A stretch of DNA of 35,876 bases, taken from Bacteroidota bacterium (GTDB taxonomy: Bacteria > Bacteroidota > Bacteroidia > Chitinophagales > UBA10324). Position numbers and translations under genes: made by a program. The DNA lies in the NCBI GenBank assembly GCA_018267315.1, contig JAFDYS010000025.1, positions 1-35,876 on the forward strand, written 5' to 3'. Position 1 is the first letter of the stretch, and each line of letters begins with the position of its first letter. This document shows, one piece after another, positions 15,936-24,188 of the stretch. Below the pieces are notes generated by a model. That model was given only the letters and a program-made list of their open reading frames with translations. It searched no databases and was not told the DNA's origin.

Positions 15936-18040
15936 GAAGATTTCGTTGATTCTTCCGCAAAATACATATCGATCTCTCCTTTATTCTTCGCAGAGATTTT
16001 TCCGCGGTACTCACATTTGAATTTGTCTTTCACCAGTTCATGCGTCGCTCCGCTGATGTTCACCTTACCCACTTCACCTGAAGATTCCATCCGCGAAGCA
16101 ATATTCACGGTATCGCCCCAGATGTCGTATGCGAATTTCTTAATGCCAACGATGCCGGCGACGACAGGTCCGGTGTGGCAACCGATCCTGATTTCAAAAA
16201 ACGGCTTGCCTTCCGCTTCGCGCCTTGCTTTTTCCCGCAGCATGAAATCACGGATTTCAATGGCAGCGGTCACCACATCTGCCGCATGAGTTTTATTCGC
16301 AGTGGGTAATCCGCCTGCACACATGTATGAGTCGCCGATGGTTTTTATTTTTTCGATTCCGTATTTGCTGATGATGTTGTCGAAGGCAGAGTAGCAATAG
16401 TTGATTTCATTCACGAGTTCCTGCGCATTCAACTGTTCACTCATGATGGTGAAGTTTTTGAAATCGGTGAACATCACTGTCACTTCATCAAAGTCTTTTG
16501 CTTTGGCCGTGCCGGTTGCTTTCAGTTCGGCGGCCGTTTCCTCCGGAAGAATGTTCAGCAATAATCGCTCACTTCGTTTTTTCTCTTTCGAAATTCTGAT
16601 TCGCTGAAAAAGAAAAATCACGGAGAACAAAATGAAGATCGAAAGTCCGGCAACGGTCCAGTTCCTGATTGATTTCTGCCGCTCAATTTCCAATTCCTGT
16701 TCTTTCTTCTGAGCATTGAGCGCATTGATTTGCTGCTCGGTTTCGAATGACATCGTGCGGCTCTTGTTCTCATCGGCAATTACAGTCTGAAGCAACTCAT
16801 TATATTTTTCAAGTTCAACGGTCGATTGTTTGTAGTTTCCCATTGCCTTGTAAACTGATGAAAGAAGCAGCCATTCTTTCAGCATCCATCTTCTTGCATT
16901 GATCTTCGAAAGACGATCGCTTTCTTCCGTTAACAACCGGATAGCATCATCATATTTCTTCTGCTTGATTCTGATCAGCGAGAGGCAGTAACCGGGGATC
17001 AGGAAACCAGCTGAACTGTTAATCATGAGGTGGTTCCTTTCAAAGATTTCTGCAGCTTTTTCTACACAGAAAGAAGCTGAATCCAATTTCTCGTTGAGGT
17101 AATAGTAATAGCCATTCTCTTGCCAGTAAGCGGCATGATAATCCGGCGAGCTCGTAGTATCTACATAAGACCGGAACAGATTCAGGTAGTACACTGCGCT
17201 ATCGTCACCGGTAATCATTTTGACCCTGGCCAGTTGTAACAATACGTAGTTACCATCTGAGGCGATTGTAGAATCGAAAAGTTCTTCAAAGAGTTTCTTT
17301 GCATCGTAGAGATAGGGGAGTGCTTTTGGCGGATCGTCATAATCAATGATCAGACCTCCGATTACGGCCGTGTGATTGAGGCATCCAAAAAGCCCCACAT
17401 TGGCTACCTCGGAAATAATGAAATGCTCCTGCATTATCCTGATATTGCGGTTCAAGAGCCCTACTGATTTCTGAAGCGAGTAAATGGCCTTATCCGTAAG
17501 CCCCAATACCCTGTAAAATCCGCCGAGGTCATAATAGCAGATGCTTGCCAGGCTTGAATCTCCTGCATTTTCAAAATCATTGGCAAGCTGCCTGATGTAA
17601 TAGAATCCTTCATTGAGGTGAGTGCTGTTTCGAAACGGAAAGCGGATGTTGGTGATGGCAAGAATGAGCAAATACTTTTCGTGGTCGTTTTCATAATTTC
17701 TGAGCTCTGCAATCAGTGACTTGCCAAGGTCAAGTGCCTGCTCATAGTTTTTGGAAAGATCCAGCGTGATCGAGAGTCTTGTTTTGAGAAAGAGATAGTT
17801 TTGATCGCCGATCGAGGGAATCAACTTCTTCATTTCAATTTCAATCATGTCATATTGAAGTGAATCAGGGCTAGAAGTTAAAAGCAGTCTTGAAGCATTT
17901 TCAAGATTGACTGAATCAGCATGAGAAAGGGCCTTGACTTGTTGCAGATACCAGATGACGGAGTCGGTAGGAGATAGCCGCTGACAGACTCCCGTTTTGC
18001 AGAGAGTCAAACAGAGAAATAACAGTAGAGCGAACTTCAC
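15932..18040 (-). CDS. TPR-adenylate cyclase 3 (signal peptide-TPR-TM-class III cyclase)
   Basis: The 702-residue protein starts at GTG 18040; an in-frame TAA immediately precedes it, and the N-terminus (MKFALLLFLCLTLCKTGVCQ) is a signal peptide. A long helical, TPR-like periplasmic region (about 25-455) is more divergent than in the other copies. One membrane helix (about 461-479) and the coupling helix KKRSERLLLNILPEETAAEL lead to the cyclase domain. Metal-binding residues are Asp526 and Asp570, ATP-selecting residues Lys566 and Asp639, and transition-state residues Asn646 and Arg650. It lies 23 bases after the second cyclase gene and overlaps the fourth by 4 bases. Predicted product: cAMP. 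The signal sensed by the TPR region is unknown. Confidence 0.93.
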   Translation of the reverse strand: MKFALLLFLCLTLCKTGVCQRLSPTDSVIWYLQQVKALSHADSVNLENASRLLLTSSPDSLQYDMIEIEMKKLIPSIGDQNYLFLKTRLSITLDLSKNYEQALDLGKSLIAELRNYENDHEKYLLILAITNIRFPFRNSTHLNEGFYYIRQLANDFENAGDSSLASICYYDLGGFYRVLGLTDKAIYSLQKSVGLLNRNIRIMQEHFIISEVANVGLFGCLNHTAVIGGLIIDYDDPPKALPYLYDAKKLFEELFDSTIASDGNYVLLQLARVKMITGDDSAVYYLNLFRSYVDTTSSPDYHAAYWQENGYYYYLNEKLDSASFCVEKAAEIFERNHLMINSSAGFLIPGYCLSLIRIKQKKYDDAIRLLTEESDRLSKINARRWMLKEWLLLSSVYKAMGNYKQSTVELEKYNELLQTVIADENKSRTMSFETEQQINALNAQKKEQELEIERQKSIRNWTVAGLSIFILFSVIFLFQRIRISKEKKRSERLLLNILPEETAAELKATGTAKAKDFDEVTVMFTDFKNFTIMSEQLNAQELVNEINYCYSAFDNIISKYGIEKIKTIGDSYMCAGGLPTANKTHAADVVTAAIEIRDFMLREKARREAEGKPFFEIRIGCHTGPVVAGIVGIKKFAYDIWGDTVNIASRMESSGEVGKVNISGATHELVKDKFKCEYRGKISAKNKGEIDMYFAEESTKSS

Positions 18041-18063
18041 TTAGGGGTGACCGAAAATGCCTC

Positions 18064-20115
18064 TCAAGATGAGAATTCTTTTTCACGGGGTTCTACAAAA
18101 TACATATCTATTTCCCCCTTATTCTTTGCCATAATCTTACCTCTGTAAGTGCAATTGAATTTTTCTTGCACCAACTCATAAGTAGATCCGCTGATGTTCA
18201 CTTTGCCCTCTTCGCCGGCTGATTCCATCCTCGATGCCACGTTCACCGTATCGCCCCAGATGTCATACGCGAATTTTTTGATGCCGACGATGCCGGCAAT
18301 TACCGGTCCGGTATGAATGCCGATTCGTATTTCGAAGGAATGTTCACCCTGCAATTTTCTTTTTTCTTTCAGGTGGCTCATGAAATCCTGAATTTCCAAA
18401 GCGGCAGTAACCACATCCATGGCATTGCTCTCGTTAGCTGCCGGCAGTCCTCCGGCGCACATGTAACCATCGCCGATTGTCTTGATCTTTTCAATGTTGT
18501 ATTTGGAAATGATTTTGTCGAACTCACTGAACAGAAAATTGATTTCACTCACCAGTTCATGTGCCGTCATTTGTTCACTCAGCCGGGTGAAATCTTTGAA
18601 ATCGGTGAACATCACGGTTACGGCATTAAAACTTTTGGCTGCTGCCGTTCCGTTTGTTTTCAGTTCCTCCGCAGTTTCCTGCGGAAGAATGTTGAGCAGC
18701 AATTCGTCACTTCGCTTTTTCTGTTTGGCCAGTTTGTTCCGCTGCCGGTAAACCACTGTCAGGAAGATCAGTGATCCGCCGAGCCCGGCAAGAAAGCTGT
18801 TCCGGATAAAACCCTCACGGATGTCTTTCTTTTCCTGCTCCGCTTTTACAGCAGCTTCCTTCTTTTCCTGCTCGTAGCTGAGCTGCATCTGAACAATGTT
18901 GTTCACGCTGGCGGCATCGCTTAAGCTATCCCGGCCGGCTATGTATCGCTTTAAGTTCAGGTAAGCATTTTTCATATCACCGGTGGCGCTGTCGAGCAAG
19001 TACATGCCCCGGTAATATTCAATCACCAAAGCAGGATTATCCAGATCGCGGGCCAAATCCAGTTGTCTGTCGAAAAACGGCACGGCCTCTTCAAATTGCC
19101 GCAGGCGGGTATAGCAGACTCCGATGCCGCCGAGCGTTTTTGAAAGCTGCTGCTTGTACCCCACTTTCTCATAGAGGGTTGAAGCATGCTGCAGACTGGC
19201 GAGAGCTTTGGAAAAATTTCTTTGTTGCATATAAACTTGTCCAAAGGCATCATGAGATTCAGCGAGGGAAACGGTGTCAGTAATTTCAATGGAAATGTGC
19301 AGAGCCGTATCCATCGCTCGCAATGCCGAAGCATAGTCGTTCATTTTCAGATAGACCTGTCCGATCTGAACGTAGGTTCCCGGGAGCTGAATGCGGTTGC
19401 CGGTTTCAATATGCGCCTGCAATGCCTGCCTGTAGTAGGTGAGGGCCTGCTGGTAATTGCCCAGCGTCATGTAATCACTGGCAATGGCTGAAGTGGCCAC
19501 GGCCACGTTGCTTTTATCACCCAGCTCTTCATAAATTTTTAGCGCCGTAAAATTACTGGTGACTGCGGCCGCGGTGTTACCCTGGTTTTCATATAACCAT
19601 CCGAACAGAATATGCACGCGGGCCACATTGGTTAGATCATTGAGCGCCTGATAGAGGTGAAGAGCAAGCGTCCAGTGTTCCTGTGCCTGGGCGTATTTGC
19701 CGTCGTCGGCATAATCCTGGCCGATGTACATCAGCAGGGTTGCCGTTTGCTTCTTATCATTTCTATTTTGATAAATCCCGAGCGCATCGTTGTGATTTTT
19801 TAATGCTTCCTCATAATTGCCCTGCCTCCATTGTATTCTGCCCATGGCGGTTCTTGCTCCGGCAATTCCTTTAGCATAGCCAATTTTCTCTGACAACCTG
19901 AGAGCCTGCGTCGCAGAGGTCATACCCTGTTCGTGATTCGAGTAGATGCAGTTGAATGCAACGGCAACGAGCAAATTGATTCTGGATGTATCGTCAGTTG
20001 TCTTTGTTAATTCGTTCAACAGTGAATCCACTTTCTCCTGTCCCACTTTCTGTGCGGAGGCATGAAGTACGGAAAGCAGCAAGATGCAGCATATAACGAC
20101 AGCGGGTTTCATCAT
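18064..20115 (-). CDS. TPR-adenylate cyclase 2 (signal peptide-TPR-TM-class III cyclase)
   Basis: The product is 683 residues with a signal peptide (MMKPAVVICCILLLSVLHASAQ). Regular TPRs (about 40-385) are recognisable by motifs such as GNYEEALKNHNDALGIY, GKYAQAQEHWTLALHLY and GNYQQALTYYRQAL. A Lys/Glu-rich coiled segment, one membrane helix (about 441-456) and the helix KKRSDELLLNILPQETAEEL follow. In the cyclase domain, metal ligands are Asp505 and Asp549, ATP selectors Lys545 and Asp618, and transition-state residues Asn625 and Arg629. The TPR part is collinear with that of the first TPR cyclase, so these two are the closest pair. It starts in a TAATG junction with the preceding stop, indicating coupled translation. 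Confidence 0.94.
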   Translation of the reverse strand: MMKPAVVICCILLLSVLHASAQKVGQEKVDSLLNELTKTTDDTSRINLLVAVAFNCIYSNHEQGMTSATQALRLSEKIGYAKGIAGARTAMGRIQWRQGNYEEALKNHNDALGIYQNRNDKKQTATLLMYIGQDYADDGKYAQAQEHWTLALHLYQALNDLTNVARVHILFGWLYENQGNTAAAVTSNFTALKIYEELGDKSNVAVATSAIASDYMTLGNYQQALTYYRQALQAHIETGNRIQLPGTYVQIGQVYLKMNDYASALRAMDTALHISIEITDTVSLAESHDAFGQVYMQQRNFSKALASLQHASTLYEKVGYKQQLSKTLGGIGVCYTRLRQFEEAVPFFDRQLDLARDLDNPALVIEYYRGMYLLDSATGDMKNAYLNLKRYIAGRDSLSDAASVNNIVQMQLSYEQEKKEAAVKAEQEKKDIREGFIRNSFLAGLGGSLIFLTVVYRQRNKLAKQKKRSDELLLNILPQETAEELKTNGTAAAKSFNAVTVMFTDFKDFTRLSEQMTAHELVSEINFLFSEFDKIISKYNIEKIKTIGDGYMCAGGLPAANESNAMDVVTAALEIQDFMSHLKEKRKLQGEHSFEIRIGIHTGPVIAGIVGIKKFAYDIWGDTVNVASRMESAGEEGKVNISGSTYELVQEKFNCTYRGKIMAKNKGEIDMYFVEPREKEFSS

Positions 20116-22178
20116 TAAAGTGTTGTAGCTGATTCGGATGAATTGCCGGCGATCGCTTCTTCCACGTAGTACATGTCCACCTCGCCTTTATTTTTTGCCA
20201 TGACTTTTCCGCGGTAGATACATTTGAACTGATCTTTGATTTCTTCAAAAGTCGCTCCGCTGATGTTCACCATCCCTTCTTCGCAGCCCGCTTCCATACG
20301 GGAGGCGAGGTTCACCGTATCACCCCAGATGTCGTAGGCGAATTTTTTCAGTCCTACGATTCCTGCCACCACCGGACCGGTGTGAATTCCGATCCGTATT
20401 TCAAAATAATGTTTGTTTTCCCTCTGGCGATCTTCATTAAGCCGCTTCATAAACTGTTGAATATCGAGTGCCGCATTCACCACATCGGTCGCATTGGTTT
20501 TATTCGGAACCGGTAATCCGCCGGCACACATGTAACTGTCGCCGATGGTTTTGATTTTTTCAATCTTGTAATTTGAAATGATCTTGTCGAACTCACTGAA
20601 AAGAAAATTGATTTCACTCACCAGTTCATGGGCCGTCATCCATTCGGCGGCTTTGGTAAAATCCTTGAAATCGGTGAACATCACGGTGGCCTTGTCATAA
20701 CTTCTGGCTCCGGCTGACCCGGTGGCTTTAAGTTCCTCTGCTGTTTCTTCGGGAAGGATGTTCAGCAGCAACCGGTCGCTGCGTTTTTTCTCCTTTGCAA
20801 TTTTGTTCCGCTGCCGGTAAACCACCACGAGAAAGATCAGTGCCCCGCCCATTCCTGAAGCAATAGAATTTCGAATGTTACGCCGGATGATATCTTTTTT
20901 CTCCTGCTCGGCTTGGGCTAATGCTTCTTTCTTTTCGGTATCATATGATAGATGCACCTGCGCAAGTTTCTGCATGTTGCGGTCGTTGAAAATGCTGTCG
21001 TGACCAATAACATACCTATAGTAGTGTGTGAAAGCATCGTTCCAGTTCCCCGTCATGCTGTCGAGCAATTGCATACCTTGATAATACTGTGTGAGAGAAA
21101 TACCAGTGCCCAGTTGCTGCGCTAATGCCAGTTGTTTTTTAAATACACTGCGGGCTGAATCATATTCGCCGAGATAGGTGTAACAGACCCCCAGCTTTCC
21201 ATAAGCGCCCGTAAGTTGGTCTTTGTTGGACACGGCCCGGAAAAATGCAGTGGCTAAACGGAAATCGCTGAGCGCGGAGGCATAGTTGTTTTGTCGCAGG
21301 TAAATTTCTCCGCGTCCGGCGTGGGCATAGGCCAATGAGAATGTGTCGCGGACTTGCCGGGCGATCCTGATCGCTGTGTCAATCGCTTCGATTCCGAGGT
21401 CGTAGCTCTTCATCTCGGTGTAAACGGAAGCGCAGTTGACGTAGTAAGCCGCCAGGTTGATGCTGTCGTTTATCATCTCAAGCGCTTTCAATCCCTGCCG
21501 GAAATACCGGAGCGCCTGCGCATAATTGCCTAGCGTGACGAAATCCTGCGCAATGTTTCCGTTGGTGAAAGCAATGGCCGTGCTGTCACCCAATTCCTCA
21601 TAGAGCTTCAGCGAGGCGTAGTTGTACCGAAGGGCTTCGGGGTAATCGCCCATGTTTTCATAGGCCCATGAATACAGGTTGTAAACAGAGGCCACCTTAC
21701 GCTTGTCATTGAGCGAGTCAAATATTTTCAGGGCCTGCGACCAGTAATCAATGGCTTCAGTGTATTGACCGTTGTCACCATAGTCCTGTCCGATGAATGT
21801 AAGCAACTGAGCAGATTGGTACTTATCCCCCAGCTGCTGATAGATGCTAAGTGCAGCAAAATGGTTCTTCAATGCCTCTTCAAATTTTCCCTTTCGCCAG
21901 TAGAGACGGCCTGCCGCTGTTTTCGAAACAGCAATTCCTTTTTGCCAGCCGATGGAATCAGAAAGTTGCAGTGCCTGATCGGCATAATCCAAGCCGGTTT
22001 CCTGATCGTAATAAACGTGTGAGGTGGCTAATGACGAAAGGACAATAATCCTTGTTGTGTCGTCCTTCGCTTGGGCTAATTGGGAAAGCAACTTGTCAAG
22101 AACCGCTGGCGACGGGCGCTGGGCCGATACGGCTCCACACACCAGTAACATCCAAAAGAGTGTGAGCGTGTTTTTCAT
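20115..22178 (-). CDS. TPR-adenylate cyclase 1 (signal peptide-TPR-TM-class III cyclase)
   Basis: This 687-residue protein is the first gene of the four-cyclase operon. A signal peptide (MKNTLTLFWMLLVCGAVSAQ) is followed by about eight TPR units (about 30-395; for example GKFEEALKNHFAALSIY, GDYPEALRYNYASLKLY, GNYAQALRYFRQGLKAL). A coiled segment, one membrane helix (about 438-454) and the coupling helix KKRSDRLLLNILPEETAEEL precede the cyclase domain. Metal ligands are Asp503 and Asp547, ATP selectors Lys543 and Asp616, and transition-state residues Asn623 and Arg627. The layout (signal peptide, TPR, TM, output) mirrors Bacteroidota TPR-sensor histidine kinases with the kinase replaced by a cyclase. 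No exact -7 box is seen in the 249 bases upstream. Confidence 0.94.
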   Translation of the reverse strand: MKNTLTLFWMLLVCGAVSAQRPSPAVLDKLLSQLAQAKDDTTRIIVLSSLATSHVYYDQETGLDYADQALQLSDSIGWQKGIAVSKTAAGRLYWRKGKFEEALKNHFAALSIYQQLGDKYQSAQLLTFIGQDYGDNGQYTEAIDYWSQALKIFDSLNDKRKVASVYNLYSWAYENMGDYPEALRYNYASLKLYEELGDSTAIAFTNGNIAQDFVTLGNYAQALRYFRQGLKALEMINDSINLAAYYVNCASVYTEMKSYDLGIEAIDTAIRIARQVRDTFSLAYAHAGRGEIYLRQNNYASALSDFRLATAFFRAVSNKDQLTGAYGKLGVCYTYLGEYDSARSVFKKQLALAQQLGTGISLTQYYQGMQLLDSMTGNWNDAFTHYYRYVIGHDSIFNDRNMQKLAQVHLSYDTEKKEALAQAEQEKKDIIRRNIRNSIASGMGGALIFLVVVYRQRNKIAKEKKRSDRLLLNILPEETAEELKATGSAGARSYDKATVMFTDFKDFTKAAEWMTAHELVSEINFLFSEFDKIISNYKIEKIKTIGDSYMCAGGLPVPNKTNATDVVNAALDIQQFMKRLNEDRQRENKHYFEIRIGIHTGPVVAGIVGLKKFAYDIWGDTVNLASRMEAGCEEGMVNISGATFEEIKDQFKCIYRGKVMAKNKGEVDMYYVEEAIAGNSSESATTL

Positions 22179-22427
22179 TTGCTGAAGAGCGGCGAATGCA
22201 TCGCAAAATACACATCTGCGTCGTTTCTTTTCTCATGGAACAAATGAAGCAACGTATGCATGAGCAGGGTCCGTCACGCCGCATATGATGAAGGGAGCCG
22301 AAAGGACTCTTGCTTGATCGGGGAATGAAACTATGCCCGGCGCGGCACGGTTTGGGGTGCGTGAACTTCTTTTGAACGCGGTGTAAATGCAGCGACGGAA
22401 GATTCCTCGCTATGCGTAAGCGCCGGC
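22179..22427. other. Longest intergenic region, no gene seen
   Basis: These 249 bases lie between the WG-repeat gene and the first TPR cyclase, both on the minus strand. The region must hold the end of one transcript and probably the promoter of the cyclase operon. I find no exact TAnnTTTG box, no strong hairpin and no convincing small gene. A TATTTTG heptamer (minus strand, 22202-22208) is the only -7-like element. Confidence 0.4.
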
Positions 22428-23561
22428 TCAGTGCTGACCTATTTCCTTCCCTGTTTTATCTATGAATCCCCACTTACCGTTCAACTTAACAGCGGCAAAC
22501 CCTTCTGAGAAGTCGAAGGCATCTTCATAGGCCGGTGGAATAACTTCTTTGCCTGCTTTGTCAACAAATCCATATTTCCATCCACTGTATAGTACCAACA
22601 TGGCCATTCCGTCAGCGATCGCCCTGACATCTCCATCTCTTCCATCCATTGACAAGGCAACAACTTCTTTGCCCGTGGTATCGATGAAACTCCACTTGCT
22701 GTAATCACTCATGGCAACAGGAGCAAGCTGCTCTGAGAAATCAGAAGCATGCTGATACTTCAATTCAATCTTGTATTTGCCGGCTTTGTCCACGTATCCG
22801 TATTTTCCTTCAACAGACCTGACCCGTGCGCACCCGTTGCTGAAATTGTTAACCTGGTCAAATGTTGGCGGAATGACCCACCTGCCGGTTTTATCAATAA
22901 AGCCCCATTTCTTGACCCGTGGGTCCGCTGCGTAGATGCGTGCGATACTATCGGAAAATTCATGCGCTTCATCATACCTGAATGGTATTTTCTCGGCTCC
23001 TGTTTTGGCAATGTAGCCATACTTGCCTGCTGATTTCACAGCAGCAAGTCCCTCTGAAAACCGCGACGCATAATCATATTTCGGAGCAACTACTTCTTTT
23101 CCTGTTTTGTCAATGTACCCGTATTTTCCATTCAGCCCGATCAAGGCCAGTCCTTCAAAGAATCTTCCGGCATCTTCAAATTTCGCGGGGATGACCAGCT
23201 TCCCTTTTTTGTCAATGAAGCCATATTTACCGTTCGTTTTGACGACTGCCAGCCCCTCTGAAAAAGTAGATGCGCCTTCATAAATCAAAGGAATGACTTC
23301 ACTTCCGGTTTTATCAATGAAACCATATTTGCCGTTCAATTTAACCGGGGCAAGCCCATCGCGAAATGAGTATGCTTCGTCATACTTGAATTGAGGCGCC
23401 ATCGGGATGTTGCCTGCTGCCGGTTGCGAAGCTTTCCACCCGCTGGCAACCGAGATGGCTACAACGACGAGTGTGAGCGAAGTGATGACCGGAAGCCAGA
23501 AGTATTTCTTTACCGCAACAGGGATGCGTTTTTGTTTTGTGGTTTGTACTGAGGAATTCAT
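22428..23561 (-). CDS. Membrane-anchored WG-repeat protein
   Basis: The 377-residue protein has a short basic N-terminus, one membrane helix (about 21-41, FWLPVITSLTLVVVAISVASG) and nine WG repeats of about 36 residues, marked by KYGFIDKTGSEV, KYGFIDKKG, KYGYIDKTG, KYGYIAKTG, KWGFIDKTG, KYGYVDKAG, KWSFIDTTG, KYGFVDKAG and KWGFIDKTG. Each repeat is followed by a FSEGLA-type strand. WG (KWG) repeats form beta-rich ligand-binding arrays of unknown role. The N-in topology places the repeats in the periplasm. It lies between the large cyclase and the TPR-cyclase operon on the same strand, with its own likely promoter. A role as a partner or envelope sensor for the cyclases is inferred from position only. 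Confidence 0.9.
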   Translation of the reverse strand: MNSSVQTTKQKRIPVAVKKYFWLPVITSLTLVVVAISVASGWKASQPAAGNIPMAPQFKYDEAYSFRDGLAPVKLNGKYGFIDKTGSEVIPLIYEGASTFSEGLAVVKTNGKYGFIDKKGKLVIPAKFEDAGRFFEGLALIGLNGKYGYIDKTGKEVVAPKYDYASRFSEGLAAVKSAGKYGYIAKTGAEKIPFRYDEAHEFSDSIARIYAADPRVKKWGFIDKTGRWVIPPTFDQVNNFSNGCARVRSVEGKYGYVDKAGKYKIELKYQHASDFSEQLAPVAMSDYSKWSFIDTTGKEVVALSMDGRDGDVRAIADGMAMLVLYSGWKYGFVDKAGKEVIPPAYEDAFDFSEGFAAVKLNGKWGFIDKTGKEIGQH

Positions 23562-23590
23562 TTTCTCTTCATTTTGTTTTGCCAGGTTTT

Positions 23591-23621
23591 CAAATGTCTG
23601 TCACTTATTTTGTTCTTACAA
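23591..23621 (-). promoter_or_regulatory. Probable promoter for the WG-repeat gene (TTG-20-GACATTTG)
   Basis: On the minus strand a TTG (23619-23621) lies 20 bases upstream of GACATTTG (23591-23598), one base off TAnnTTTG. The spacing is typical for Bacteroidota. The box ends 29 bases before the ATG at 23561. Confidence 0.4.
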
Positions 23622-23694
23622 GAAGGAGGAAACGTTAAGCAAAATAACAAGGAAGCAAATAATGAAATGCGCTGAATTCAATATGTTGCCGTCG

Positions 23695-24153
23695 CTATTT
23701 TACCGGCGCGATCAGATCTTCTGCAGCCACGATCTGCCATTTGTTATTACGAATGACCCAGGTATCAGTCCACACGAAACGTCCGCTATCACCGGAGTGC
23801 TTTACCCAGGTTTCATCACCCTGCGCCACGGCGGTGTTTCCGTAGAATCGGATTTTCACATCATTAAGATGATTGGAAACGAAATACTGCGGTGCCGCTG
23901 CAGTAGCATGCACCATCTCCTCCTTAGTATATTGACTGCCGTCAGGGTCAACACCAATGAAATCATCGGCAAGAATCCGCTCGATCACGGCGGAATCACC
24001 TGATGCCACCGACTCGGCCCATTGCTTTTCTGACTCACGGATGTACGCTTCTGCCTTCTTGTAGTCAATGCTGTTGGAGCAGGAAACGACAGACAGGATG
24101 ATGCTGACAAGAAGAAATTCTTTCGACTTCGCTCTGAGGTTTTGTGATTTCAT
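23695..24153 (-). CDS. DUF4440/SnoaL-like (NTF2-fold) lipoprotein
   Basis: The product is 152 residues from ATG 24153. A longer frame to 24258 overlaps the upstream cyclase and lacks a signal, so it is rejected. A lipoprotein signal ends in the lipobox VVSC with Cys25. The remainder has the NTF2-like/DUF4440 pattern: an N-terminal helix (EKQWAESVASGDSAVIERIL), ADDFIGVDPDG, then strands with YGNTAVAQGDE and WVIRNNKWQIVAAED. The family ranges from small-molecule isomerases to ligand-binding proteins; no specific activity can be named. It begins 35 bases after the large cyclase stop, so it is probably co-transcribed with it, and would be anchored to the inner or outer membrane facing the periplasm. 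Confidence 0.85.
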   Translation of the reverse strand: MKSQNLRAKSKEFLLVSIILSVVSCSNSIDYKKAEAYIRESEKQWAESVASGDSAVIERILADDFIGVDPDGSQYTKEEMVHATAAAPQYFVSNHLNDVKIRFYGNTAVAQGDETWVKHSGDSGRFVWTDTWVIRNNKWQIVAAEDLIAPVK

Positions 24154-24188
24154 TGTCAGGGTATTTAAGGAAGCAATGAACAACCAAT

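Noticed and set aside
14121..22178. Guanylate cyclase call for the TPR cyclases
   Set aside because: The substrate-selecting positions are Lys and Asp, not the Glu and Cys/Ser type of guanylate cyclases.
22190..22240. Possible relic of another cyclase 3' end (minus-strand frame reading DVYFA)
   Set aside because: Only about four residues match the DMYFAE tail, and an in-frame stop lies close upstream. Chance similarity is more likely.
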